Source of the DNA: Actinomycetes bacterium
GTDB lineage: Bacteria > Actinomycetota > Acidimicrobiia > Spongiisociales > UBA4744
Length of the DNA: 10,432 nt
NCBI GenBank assembly: GCA_024641205.1
Contig: JAHEDM010000054.1
Location: 1 to 10,432, forward strand
Direction: 5' to 3'
Shown: positions 1 to 6,359 of the stretch, one piece after another
How the letters are laid out: every line of letters begins with the position of its first letter
Position numbering within the stretch: the stretch's first letter is position 1
The notes under the pieces: generated by a model
Seen by the model: only the letters and a program-made list of their open reading frames with translations
Told to the model about the DNA's origin: nothing
Databases searched by the model: none
Translations under genes and position numbers: made by a program

Positions 1-424
1 GATTAGCGATCCGAAATGTCTCGAATTCATCATGATGCTGCCGGAAGCGTCCGCTCTTGAACCTTTCCAGGGCTGCATCGAGAAGTGCGAGCTTCCAGGA
101 GATCACCGGGCCGTAGTCGACCTCGCCTTCGGGGAATTCGGGACAATCGGCCAAATCCTCTGCCGTGACGAGACCTTCGGCGAGGAGGCTGTCCGGGCTG
201 ATCAGATACACGTTGCCCGCGAACGTTGAAAAGCACTGGTACGGCGAGTCGGCATATCCGGTGGGGCAGAGCGGCAAAACCTGCCACAGCGTGCATCCCG
301 AGGCAGCCAGATCATCGAGCCATTGATGGGCCGCCGGGCCGATGTCGCCGATTCCGTACGGTCCCGGCAGGCTGGTGGGGTGAAGGAGTATCCCGGATGA
401 GCGCGGCAGGTTCATGCTGAGCAT
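1..424 (-). CDS. malQ: 4-alpha-glucanotransferase (amylomaltase), N-terminal part, cut by window edge
   Basis: Cytoplasmic GH77 enzyme that transfers 1,4-alpha-glucan segments between maltodextrins in glycogen/maltodextrin metabolism. The first 141 codons are visible and the gene runs off the left edge; the family is usually about 500 residues or more. Recognition rests on the very characteristic N-terminus: SGILLHPTSLPGPYGIGDIG at residues 10-29, then TLWQVLPL (45-52), PTGYADSPYQ (54-63), FAGNVYLISPD (68-78) and an EGLVTAEDL segment. I chose the ATG at 424 (start MLSMNLPRSSG). A second in-frame ATG at 415 is equally plausible. A weak GAGG lies about 11 bases upstream of the first. It follows the ATP-grasp gene on the same strand after 83 bases and may be cotranscribed with it. 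The call is secure; catalytic acids lie outside the window and could not be checked. Confidence 0.93.
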   Translation of the reverse strand, partial: MLSMNLPRSSGILLHPTSLPGPYGIGDIGPAAHQWLDDLAASGCTLWQVLPLCPTGYADSPYQCFSTFAGNVYLISPDSLLAEGLVTAEDLADCPEFPEGEVDYGPVISWKLALLDAALERFKSGRFRQHHDEFETFRIAN

Positions 425-507
425 TATCGCCGCCGCCTCGCTCGGTGCGCGAATCGGCGTTCTGGCCCGGCTGGTGTTCCCGGATCGCCGGGTCGGTCGA
501 ATCGGTG

Positions 508-1734
508 TCAGCCTTCGTCGATGACGATGTCGAGACAGGCGAACCCCTGGCGGAGCGCTTGTTCCACATCTTCGGGGGTGGGACTTCGTGCGAACAAGAA
601 TCCCAGGTAGCGATCGGCCTCGGGAAGGGGCACGACCCGGCGACCCAGCGGGATCGTGATGTCAACCTCAGTGACCCCCGGAATCTCGAGGGCGCGGTCG
701 GTGCCGTGAACTGCCCTGAGAACGCCTGTCCGCGGGATGGGCAACATCATCACTCCGGATGCCGCATCCTCCCGCTCGATTTTGCGGAGTGGTCGTCCGA
801 GCGCATGGCGCAGCAGAACGACCTCGAGCGGCGTGCCGAGCAATCCGAAACGAAGGGATCGCCCACACAGGCCCCCGATTGAGCGGGCGGCAGCCTCGAG
901 GAAAATCACCTGGTTCCCGTCGACGCGCAGCTCGGCATGGACCGGCCCTTCCCGTAATCCCATCGCCCGGATGGCCCGAGCGGCCACCCGTTCCACCTCG
1001 TCGAGCATTTCGGGATGCAAGCGGGACGGGGTGATGAAGAGTGTTTCTTCGAAGTAGGGACCTTCGAGAGGGTCGGGTTTGTCGAAGAAGGCCAGAACTT
1101 TGAGCTCCCCGCTCCGTAGAACGCCTTCGACGGCCAGTTCGACGCCGGGGACGTACTCCTCGATCAGAATCGGTTCGTTGGGATTCTGTCCGGCGACCAT
1201 CAGGATTCTCCTGATACGTTCAGCTGCGGCTCGCGCCTGGTCGGCGTCGTTTGCGCGGATTACCCCGCGACTGGCCGACATCGACAAGGGTTTGAGGACC
1301 ACCGGATACCCGAGAACTTCGGCGAGCGCGGCGACATCGTCCGGTGGACCGGCCAGCTCGAACGCCGGTTGGGGAACCTCGGCCTCAGCCAGGGCTCTCC
1401 TTAGCATTACCTTGTTTCGAGTGGCTGCAACGGCGGCGGGCGGGTTGTGGCTCAGGCCGAGTTTTTCAGCTGCCAGGGCTGCTATCAGCACACCTTGATC
1501 ATCGACTGGGACGATGGCGTCGAGAGGTTGCCGGTCGCCCAACTCCACGATTCGCCTGGCCGATTCATCCGGCCGGGAACAGTCGATCAGCAGGAAGTCA
1601 TCTCCCAGTTGATCGGCGAGGACCATGTTCTCTTCGGATGCAACGATGATCTCAGCATTCAGCGCGGCGGCCGCTTCGATGAAGTCGGCCGCCCGGTACG
1701 TGCCGGTAGGGAGGATCAAAAGGGCGCGGGACAT
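508..1734 (-). CDS. ATP-grasp domain ligase, substrate unknown
   Basis: A 408-residue protein with the ATP-grasp carboxylate-amine/thiol ligase architecture. It has a Rossmann-like pre-ATP-grasp domain (about 1-100, with ALLILPTGTYRAADF near the start). The ATP-binding part begins near TRNKVMLRRAL (105-115), continues through YPVVLKPLSMSASRGV (143-158) with the nucleotide-binding lysine, and reaches the adenine-contact segment LIEEYVPGVELAVEGVL (190-206). The metal-binding end is GPVHAELRV (263-271) followed by IFLEAAARSIGG (277-288). The family activates a carboxylate as an acyl phosphate and couples it to an amine. Overall the protein resembles carboxylate-amine ligase or PurT/PurK-like members, but no substrate-specific motif is recognisable. 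The ATG at 1734 has no clear Shine-Dalgarno. The gene is divergent from the nfuA-like gene. A specific pathway is not supported; linkage to malQ may be incidental. Confidence 0.85.
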   Translation of the reverse strand: MSRALLILPTGTYRAADFIEAAAALNAEIIVASEENMVLADQLGDDFLLIDCSRPDESARRIVELGDRQPLDAIVPVDDQGVLIAALAAEKLGLSHNPPAAVAATRNKVMLRRALAEAEVPQPAFELAGPPDDVAALAEVLGYPVVLKPLSMSASRGVIRANDADQARAAAERIRRILMVAGQNPNEPILIEEYVPGVELAVEGVLRSGELKVLAFFDKPDPLEGPYFEETLFITPSRLHPEMLDEVERVAARAIRAMGLREGPVHAELRVDGNQVIFLEAAARSIGGLCGRSLRFGLLGTPLEVVLLRHALGRPLRKIEREDAASGVMMLPIPRTGVLRAVHGTDRALEIPGVTEVDITIPLGRRVVPLPEADRYLGFLFARSPTPEDVEQALRQGFACLDIVIDEG

Positions 1735-1768
1735 GACGTCATGATGGCCGACCGGGGGGCTTACGCGA

Positions 1769-1867
1769 CAGCTTCCAGCCCTCTCAGGTTCCAGCGGGAA
1801 GACCTCTCCGCTCCCAGCTTCCGGCCAAGAGAATGTTCGACCTTTCGCTGGCTGCTGGCTGCTGGAT
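1769..1867. repeat. Degenerate heptamer repeats in a divergent intergenic region
   Basis: The 180-base spacer between the ATP-grasp gene and the nfuA-like gene carries heptamers built on GCTGG/CCAGC. Three tandem units GCTGGCT, GCTGGCT, GCTGGAT fill 1847-1867. TCCCAGC and TTCCGGC abut at 1812-1825. TTCCAGC occurs at 1773-1779 and 1789-1795. A 12-base near-repeat CAGCTTCC(A/G)GCC is at 1769-1780 and 1815-1826. No coding frame explains it. Promoters for both flanking genes must lie in this spacer, but I see no convincing -35/-10 pair. Confidence 0.5.
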
Positions 1868-1914
1868 GACGCATAACTGACATCCGGTTACCATGCCATC
1901 CCTACGGAGGCTGC

Positions 1915-2529
1915 ATGACCGACGAAAACATCCTGTCTGTCTCGGAAATCGCTCGCGACAAGATCATCGAGATTCGCGATCAAGAGCCGGGGGACGAAGC
2001 GTATGCGTTGCTGGTTGAAGTGACGGGCATCCGGGGGAATCAGTTTGCCTACGAGCTGAGTTTCGTCCCGGAAGGCGATCGCCCCGCCACGGACCACCTC
2101 GATCGACATGGGGATCTCATCATCGCTGTTCCCGGAAACGACATCGAGAACCTGCGCGGTGCTTCCCTGGACCTCACGGCCCAGGGCCTGGCAATGAACA
2201 ACCCCAACAGCCCCAGCCCGACCATTGGCAGCGGCCCGGTCGGCGATTTGAGCGGTCCGCTGGCCGACCAGGTGGCGCAGGTGCTCGCCAGCCATGTGAA
2301 TCCGGCTATCGCCGGCCACGGCGGAGCGGCCGAACTCGTCGGTGTCGAGGGTGCCGATGTATACCTCCGGTTGATGGGCGGTTGCCAGGGGTGCGGAATG
2401 GCGGCCGTCACGCTCGGTCAGGGGATCGAACGGATCCTCAAGGACGCCATTCCGGAGATTGCTCAGGTCATCGATGTGACCGATCACGCCTCCGGCTCCA
2501 ACCCCTACTACGAAGCCGCCAAGAAGTAG
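1915..2529 (+). CDS. nfuA: NfuA-type Fe-S cluster carrier protein
   Basis: A 204-residue cytoplasmic protein for late-stage iron-sulfur cluster delivery. The N-terminal half (about 6-95) resembles an A-type (IscA/HesB) domain, with LSVSEIARDKI, a central VEVTGIRGNQFAYEL and LIIAVPGNDIENLRG. It lacks cysteines, as is normal for the degenerate A-type domain of NfuA. A linker rich in Pro/Ser/Asn (95-112) leads to a NifU-like C-terminal domain with VNPAIAGHGGAAELVGVEG and the cluster-binding pair MGGCQGCGMA (Cys157 and Cys160, CxxC). Length and domain order match E. coli NfuA (about 190 residues). The ATG at 1915 is preceded by a strong GGAGG at 1906-1910 with a four-base spacer. It stands alone on this strand and converges with the sirtuin gene. 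The symbol is by homology of architecture. Confidence 0.9.
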   Translation: MTDENILSVSEIARDKIIEIRDQEPGDEAYALLVEVTGIRGNQFAYELSFVPEGDRPATDHLDRHGDLIIAVPGNDIENLRGASLDLTAQGLAMNNPNSPSPTIGSGPVGDLSGPLADQVAQVLASHVNPAIAGHGGAAELVGVEGADVYLRLMGGCQGCGMAAVTLGQGIERILKDAIPEIAQVIDVTDHASGSNPYYEAAKK

Positions 2530-2567
2530 TTCCTCGTTCGTCGTGGGACGCTGCCGGAAGACCCCCC

Positions 2568-2594
2568 TACCGCAGCGGCTGCGCCGCTGCGGTA
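2568..2594. terminator. Perfect 11-bp GC hairpin between convergent genes
   Basis: TACCGCAGCGG, loop CTGCG, then CCGCTGCGGTA form a perfect 11-bp stem starting 39 bases past the nfuA stop. It is the right place for a bidirectional terminator of the convergent nfuA and sirtuin genes. There is no clear T-tract on either side, so it could instead be a REP-like palindromic element. Confidence 0.5.
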
Positions 2595-2598
2595 CTTT

Positions 2599-2613
2599 CC
2601 CCCCAAAGGGGGG
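2599..2613. repeat. C6-AAA-G6 hairpin next to the GC hairpin
   Basis: Six C, AAA, six G form a second perfect palindrome five bases after the first hairpin. A further run of six C at 2562-2567 lies just before the first hairpin and could pair with the same G run, enclosing the first stem. The two-hairpin unit is reminiscent of dispersed intergenic palindromic repeats (REP/BIME-like) and may aid termination or transcript stability. Confidence 0.4.
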
Positions 2614-2673
2614 ACCGTCTCAACTTCATCCAGGGTTTGTGGCGCTGGGGTACTTCCTCCCTATCAGGCGCGA

Positions 2674-3372
2674 CTAGCTGAGGAGTTGGGGCACGATCAG
2701 GCCGGCCGGACCGGTGAGGTGGATGCCGGGTGCGGAATCGGGTTCGATGTTGACCACGATGACGGTCGCACCTGCTGTCCTGGCCGTGGTTATCAGTCTT
2801 GCGGCGGGATAGACCTGGGCACTGGTTCCGATGACGATGAAGGCGTCCGCCTGGGCGGCCAGTTCGTCGGCGCGCAGCCACTCGACTCTGGGCAGTTGCT
2901 CGCCGAACCAGACAACATCGGGACGCATCGAATGGCCACAGCGTGGGCAGAGTCGCAGGGAGTGCGGATCAGCCATGTCGACGATCTCGCGGTAGCCGCA
3001 TCCGGCGCTGCACTTATCCCGGTTGATCGAACCGTGCAGGTGGACGAGATCGCCTGCTCCGGCCCGTTCCAGCAGATCGTCGACATTCTGCGTGATGTGC
3101 ACCATGTCGTTTCGCAGGGCCATCGCAATGTGGGCAGGGTTCGGTTGAGCCGCAGCGATGGTGCGCCGGCGCTGGTTGTACCAATCAACGACCAGGGCGG
3201 GATCGGCTGCGAAGCCCTCGGGACTGGCGAGCTCCATCGGGTCGTACTCGGCCCACAGTCCTGATTGTGCCGTCCGAAAAGTCGGCACACCCGATTCGGC
3301 GCTGAGGCCTGCTCCCGAGAAGGTGACCGGTCGCTCGGCTTTCTGCAATGCGGATTTCGCGGCCTCCAGCAA
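2674..3372 (-). CDS. cobB: SIR2-family NAD-dependent protein deacylase (sirtuin, class III-like)
   Basis: Cytoplasmic sirtuin that removes acyl groups from protein lysines, consuming NAD and producing nicotinamide and O-acyl-ADP-ribose. From a TTG start it is 232 residues, the usual bacterial CobB length. It shows the NAD site GAGLSAESGVPTFR (20-33), TQNVDDLLERAG (94-105), the catalytic His in HLHGS (His113), a zinc knuckle with Cys121, Cys125, Cys142 and Cys145, then PDVVWFGEQLP and VIGTSAQVYPA. Tyr65 and Arg68 in WYNQRR match the class III YxxR pair linked to desuccinylation and demalonylation. The longer frame to an ATG at 3447 adds a basic, sirtuin-unlike extension and would overlap the divergent gene. 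TTG at 3372 has GGAGG (3377-3381, minus strand) four bases upstream, so I prefer it. The gene is divergent from the EndoV-like gene. Confidence 0.92.
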   Translation of the reverse strand: MLEAAKSALQKAERPVTFSGAGLSAESGVPTFRTAQSGLWAEYDPMELASPEGFAADPALVVDWYNQRRRTIAAAQPNPAHIAMALRNDMVHITQNVDDLLERAGAGDLVHLHGSINRDKCSAGCGYREIVDMADPHSLRLCPRCGHSMRPDVVWFGEQLPRVEWLRADELAAQADAFIVIGTSAQVYPAARLITTARTAGATVIVVNIEPDSAPGIHLTGPAGLIVPQLLS

Positions 3373-3434
3373 GGTCCCTCCGATTGGGCGTCGCCCAGAG
3401 TGTAAATGCCGGATTGCATGCTTACGCTTGCGAG

Positions 3435-4127
3435 ATGAGCTGGCCAACCACTGTTACGGAGCTCGCTCGCCTCCAGGAAGCCGTGGGCGCGATCGCCCCG
3501 GATCCGTGGTACCCATCTCCAGAAGGCTTAGCCACCGGGGGCGTCTTCGTGTGCTTCGGGCGAGGGGGCAGCGGGCCCGGAGCACAGGGGGATTTCGGGT
3601 GGGCAGGCGCGTCCGTGGTACGGGACGGTCGCATCATTGCCGGGGCCACCGTGACGGGCGTTGCGGGCGGAGCCTATCGGAGTGGGTACCTGGCGCTCCG
3701 CGAGGGTCCGCTTCTCGAGGCCGCCGTCCGGGCGCTGAGCGAGCCATTTGATGTGCTGCTCGTCAACGCCACCGGGCGCGATCACCCACGCCGGGCCGGG
3801 CTGGCTTTGCACCTGGGAGCGGTGCTGGGAATCCCAACGATCGGAGTGACGCACCGTCCACTCCTGGCCACCGGCGACCGGCCGCAGTCGGACGCCCGGG
3901 AAGCAACCGGCCTGCTGTTCCTCGGTGACGACCTGGTCGGGTATTGGGTGCGCACGAGGTCTGATAGCAGGCCGTTGGCCGTCCACGCCGGATGGAGAAC
4001 GTCTCCCGAGACGGCTCGAAGCGTGGTCTTGCTGGCAACCGCCGCCAATCGAACCCCGGAACCTCTGCGAGAAGCCCGGCGCTTGGCCAGGACCGCGCGC
4101 AGCGCAGATTCGCCACCTTTGGGTTAG
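3435..4127 (+). CDS. Endonuclease V homologue lacking most catalytic residues
   Basis: A 230-residue protein that aligns along its core with endonuclease V (Nfi), the repair nuclease that cuts beside deoxyinosine. Family signatures are AYRSGYLALREGP (80-92, family PYIPGxLSFRE), GRDHPRRAGLALHLG (114-128, family GxxHPRRxGxASHxG) and GIPTIGVTHRPL (132-143). Of the catalytic set, only the Glu of LALREGP (Glu90) is kept. The first Asp (family GxDV) is Phe in GGVFVCF, the second (family VDGHG) is Asn111 in LVNATG, the Lys of family GVAK is His140, and the C-terminal His of family GHR is Trp187 in AGWRTSPETA. Nuclease activity is therefore doubtful; a nucleic-acid-binding or structural role is inference. 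The start at ATG 3435 is preferred over an extension from 3348 that would run into the sirtuin gene. Its stop overlaps the kinase stop by four bases. Confidence 0.8.
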   Translation: MSWPTTVTELARLQEAVGAIAPDPWYPSPEGLATGGVFVCFGRGGSGPGAQGDFGWAGASVVRDGRIIAGATVTGVAGGAYRSGYLALREGPLLEAAVRALSEPFDVLLVNATGRDHPRRAGLALHLGAVLGIPTIGVTHRPLLATGDRPQSDAREATGLLFLGDDLVGYWVRTRSDSRPLAVHAGWRTSPETARSVVLLATAANRTPEPLREARRLARTARSADSPPLG

Positions 4128-5539
4128 GTCCGGTCGGGTTGTCGGTTCGTGGATGGTCTTTGGGCGCGTCGCGAAGGTGGGTTCGTGCTTTGCGTAGAGA
4201 TGAGGGTGATCACCGCGTCCACGCCCCCGGAGGCGGCGGAGTCCAGACGCGCGGTTCCGCCCGACGCTTCGGCCAACCGGTTGACAATTGCCAGGCCCAG
4301 GCCCGTCCCTTCAGCCGCTCCTCGCCACAATCGCTGCATGGCATTGACGCGATCCGCTTCCGTCAGCCCTGGGCCCTCATCGATGACGTGGACCTCGACT
4401 GTCTGCCCGGCAGGTATGACCCGGAGGGTCACGGTTGAGTGAGGAGGGGCAACCTTCAATGCGTTCGAGAGGAGATTGTCGAGGATCTGCTCGACCGTCC
4501 CTTCAACCGCGGAGATCCAGGTCTCAGGCGGGGCGTCAACCACCAGCTCGACTCCAGACTGGTTTGCGACGGTCGACCAGGTGTCGGCGCGGTCTCGAAT
4601 GAGCTGAGTAGCCTCGATCACCGTCGGTTCCTTTTCGCCTTCCTCCGCCCTCGCAAGCTCCAAGAGCTGGTTAATCACCTCGCCGAGCCGGTCGGTTTCG
4701 CGCAGCGCCCACTGAAAATTGCTCTCGGCTTCGGGTTGGATCGAGTCTTCTATGTTCTCCAGTCTCAACCGCAAAGCGGTCAGCGGGGTGCGGAGCTGGT
4801 GGGATGCATCAGCGACGAATTCCCGGTGGCGTTTGAGCAGTTCCTGGAGACGGGAGGCCATGTGATTGAATGTCTTCGCCAGCTCAGACAATTCAGGCGG
4901 AGCATCCCCCACATCAACCTCAACGTCGAGGTTGCCCTCACCGACCATGAGAGCACCTTGCCGGAGGCGCTCGATCGGTCTGGTCACGGACCTAGCAACT
5001 ACCCAGCCGATCGCGGTGATGGCAGCCAGTACCACGACAGCCACCCCCGCCAGGCTTAGAGAGAACTGGCGGACGCGGTCACCAATCTGGGTGGTAGGGA
5101 ACGTGATGCGGATCGCACCGTAGATTTCTCCGCCCGAGGCAACGGGGACGGCGGCAAATGCCAGGTCGCCATCGAGTGTCGCCGAGAAACGTGTTCCCGA
5201 TTCAATGGTGCCGGCGAGAGCGTTCATGATCTCGGACCGGTTGGTGAAATCCTGGTAAGCCTCGTTGGCCGTATCCACGACTGATTGTCCAACCGAGTTG
5301 ACGACCACCACCCTGCTGCCCGTCCTCGTCGCGTAGTCAATCGCCGGATCGAGGCTGTAAGGAGTGTTGTTCTGGAGGGCGTCCTCATAGATCGTTGCGA
5401 GCACGAGGGCGTCACGTTCGATGGCCGAGAGAAGCCGGCTCTCTTCTCGGTCGGCGAAGAACAGGACCAGGGGGATCTCCAGTACCAGCAGGACGAAAAC
5501 GGTGACGGCCAGGTAGGAGAGCGTCAAGCGCCGGTTCAC
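4124..5539 (-). CDS. Membrane sensor histidine kinase (HAMP-HisKA-HATPase)
   Basis: A 471-residue inner-membrane sensor kinase that phosphorylates the response regulator encoded just upstream. It has TM1 at about 8-28, an extracytoplasmic sensor region (about 29-158), TM2 (about 159-183) and a HAMP linker (184-236). The H-box REFVADASHQLRTPLTALRL carries phospho-acceptor His247. The N-box is DNLLSNALK (354-362), the G1 box DEGPG (387-391), a WRG segment follows (405-407) and the G2 box is GTGLGLAIV (411-419). The sensor segment contains VVVVNSVGQSVVDT, typical of a PAS/Cache-like double-sensor fold, ligand unknown. Its GTG start overlaps the regulator stop (GTGA, 5536-5539), with GGAGG ten bases upstream, so the longer frame to 5668 is rejected. 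The C-terminal tail after 450 is Pro/Arg/Ser-rich and atypical. Divergent linkage to the electron-transfer operon suggests it may regulate that operon. Confidence 0.95.
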   Translation of the reverse strand: MNRRLTLSYLAVTVFVLLVLEIPLVLFFADREESRLLSAIERDALVLATIYEDALQNNTPYSLDPAIDYATRTGSRVVVVNSVGQSVVDTANEAYQDFTNRSEIMNALAGTIESGTRFSATLDGDLAFAAVPVASGGEIYGAIRITFPTTQIGDRVRQFSLSLAGVAVVVLAAITAIGWVVARSVTRPIERLRQGALMVGEGNLDVEVDVGDAPPELSELAKTFNHMASRLQELLKRHREFVADASHQLRTPLTALRLRLENIEDSIQPEAESNFQWALRETDRLGEVINQLLELARAEEGEKEPTVIEATQLIRDRADTWSTVANQSGVELVVDAPPETWISAVEGTVEQILDNLLSNALKVAPPHSTVTLRVIPAGQTVEVHVIDEGPGLTEADRVNAMQRLWRGAAEGTGLGLAIVNRLAEASGGTARLDSAASGGVDAVITLISTQSTNPPSRRAQRPSTNRQPDRT

Positions 5540-6228
5540 GTTTCCGGCCCCTCCTCGTCGACGGCCAATCGGTAGCCAACCCCGCGCACGGTCTCGATCA
5601 GGTCTGTATCTGCGAGCTTTTTTCGAAGTGATGCAATATGAACGTCGAGGGTTTTCGTTGAACCCCACCAGTGCTTGTCCCAGACCTCCTCGATGATTCG
5701 TTCGCGGGTGAGCACCGCACCAGGATCCTGGGCGAGGAACTCGAGGAGGTCGAACTCCTTGGGCGTCAGCGAGACCGGGATTCCGCTCACCGCGACCTTG
5801 CGGGTTCTCCGATCGAGCGTTACGTCTCCCAACGTCATTGGCGCGTCGGGAAGCCCTGCAGGGTTCGGCTCGAGGGCGAGGGCGCTTCGCCGGGCAACCG
5901 CCCGCATGCGAGCGACCAGCTCTCGAAATCCAAAGGGTTTGATCAGATAATCGTCCGCTCCCAGCTCGAGCAACGCGACCCGATCGATCTCATCGGAGCG
6001 CGCCGTCACCACGATGATCGGGACTTCGGTTTTCTCCCGCAGCTTCCGACAAACCACCTGACCGTCCAGATCGGGCAGTCCGAGATCCAGCAGAACCATA
6101 TCGCCCGGGTCCGCGTTCAAAGCATCGGCTCCCGTCGCGACCCAGGTCAGTTCATATCCCTGGCGCTCCAGGCCGTCCACCAATGGTTCGGCAATCGATG
6201 GGTCGTCTTCGACGAGCAGAATTCTCAT
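5536..6228 (-). CDS. OmpR/PhoB-family response regulator
   Basis: A 230-residue DNA-binding response regulator. The receiver domain (1-115) has the acidic pair Glu7/Asp8-Asp9, phospho-acceptor Asp48 in VLLDLGLPD, Thr75 in VVTARSD and Lys97 in LIKPF. The winged-helix effector domain (about 128-225) has the typical LTPKEFDLLEFLA (154-166), LTRERIIEEVW (173-183), the recognition-helix segment TKTLDVHIASLRKKL (191-205) and ETVRGVGYRL (212-221). All receiver residues are intact, so it should be phosphorylated by the kinase whose gene overlaps it by four bases. No Shine-Dalgarno is evident before the ATG, so the mRNA may be leaderless. It is divergent from the 6360-8722 operon across 131 bases that contain a palindromic operator candidate. 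Confidence 0.96.
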   Translation of the reverse strand: MRILLVEDDPSIAEPLVDGLERQGYELTWVATGADALNADPGDMVLLDLGLPDLDGQVVCRKLREKTEVPIIVVTARSDEIDRVALLELGADDYLIKPFGFRELVARMRAVARRSALALEPNPAGLPDAPMTLGDVTLDRRTRKVAVSGIPVSLTPKEFDLLEFLAQDPGAVLTRERIIEEVWDKHWWGSTKTLDVHIASLRKKLADTDLIETVRGVGYRLAVDEEGPET

Positions 6229-6283
6229 GAGGTGCAGGATGCCAGGTTTCGTCTGGGCCGTGTCATACCTTTGCCCAATTCTT

Positions 6284-6298
6284 ACCTGAGTTTCAGGT
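6284..6298. promoter_or_regulatory. Candidate operator, inverted repeat ACCTGA-N3-TCAGGT
   Basis: A perfect 6-bp inverted repeat with a GTT spacer sits near the middle of the divergent spacer, 55 bases from the regulator start and 61 from the first operon gene. A TACCT half-site also occurs at 6266-6270, 17 bases before the same pentamer at 6283-6287. Location suggests binding by the adjacent response regulator for autoregulation and operon control. OmpR-family sites are more often direct repeats, so another regulator is possible. Confidence 0.4.
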
Positions 6299-6359
6299 GC
6301 TGCTCACCCGCTCCTCCATACAGTCGGTGCCGTACTGAAAGTTGTTTGAAGGAGTAACG

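Noticed and set aside
312..665. 117-codon minus-strand frame overlapping malQ and the ATP-grasp gene
   Set aside because: It is a shifted frame across the 3' end of the ATP-grasp gene and the start of malQ, with an Arg/Pro-rich translation and no family resemblance.
3348..3434. N-terminal extension of the EndoV-like gene
   Set aside because: It would overlap the sirtuin gene start and adds residues with no family match; the ATG at 3435 gives the usual family length.
3373..3447. Longer sirtuin N-terminus from an ATG at 3447
   Set aside because: The extra residues are basic and unlike sirtuins; TTG at 3372 has a GGAGG and gives a normal CobB length.
5540..5668. Upstream extension of the histidine kinase
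   Set aside because: It lies inside the response regulator gene in another frame; the GTG at 5539 has a Shine-Dalgarno and the standard four-base overlap.
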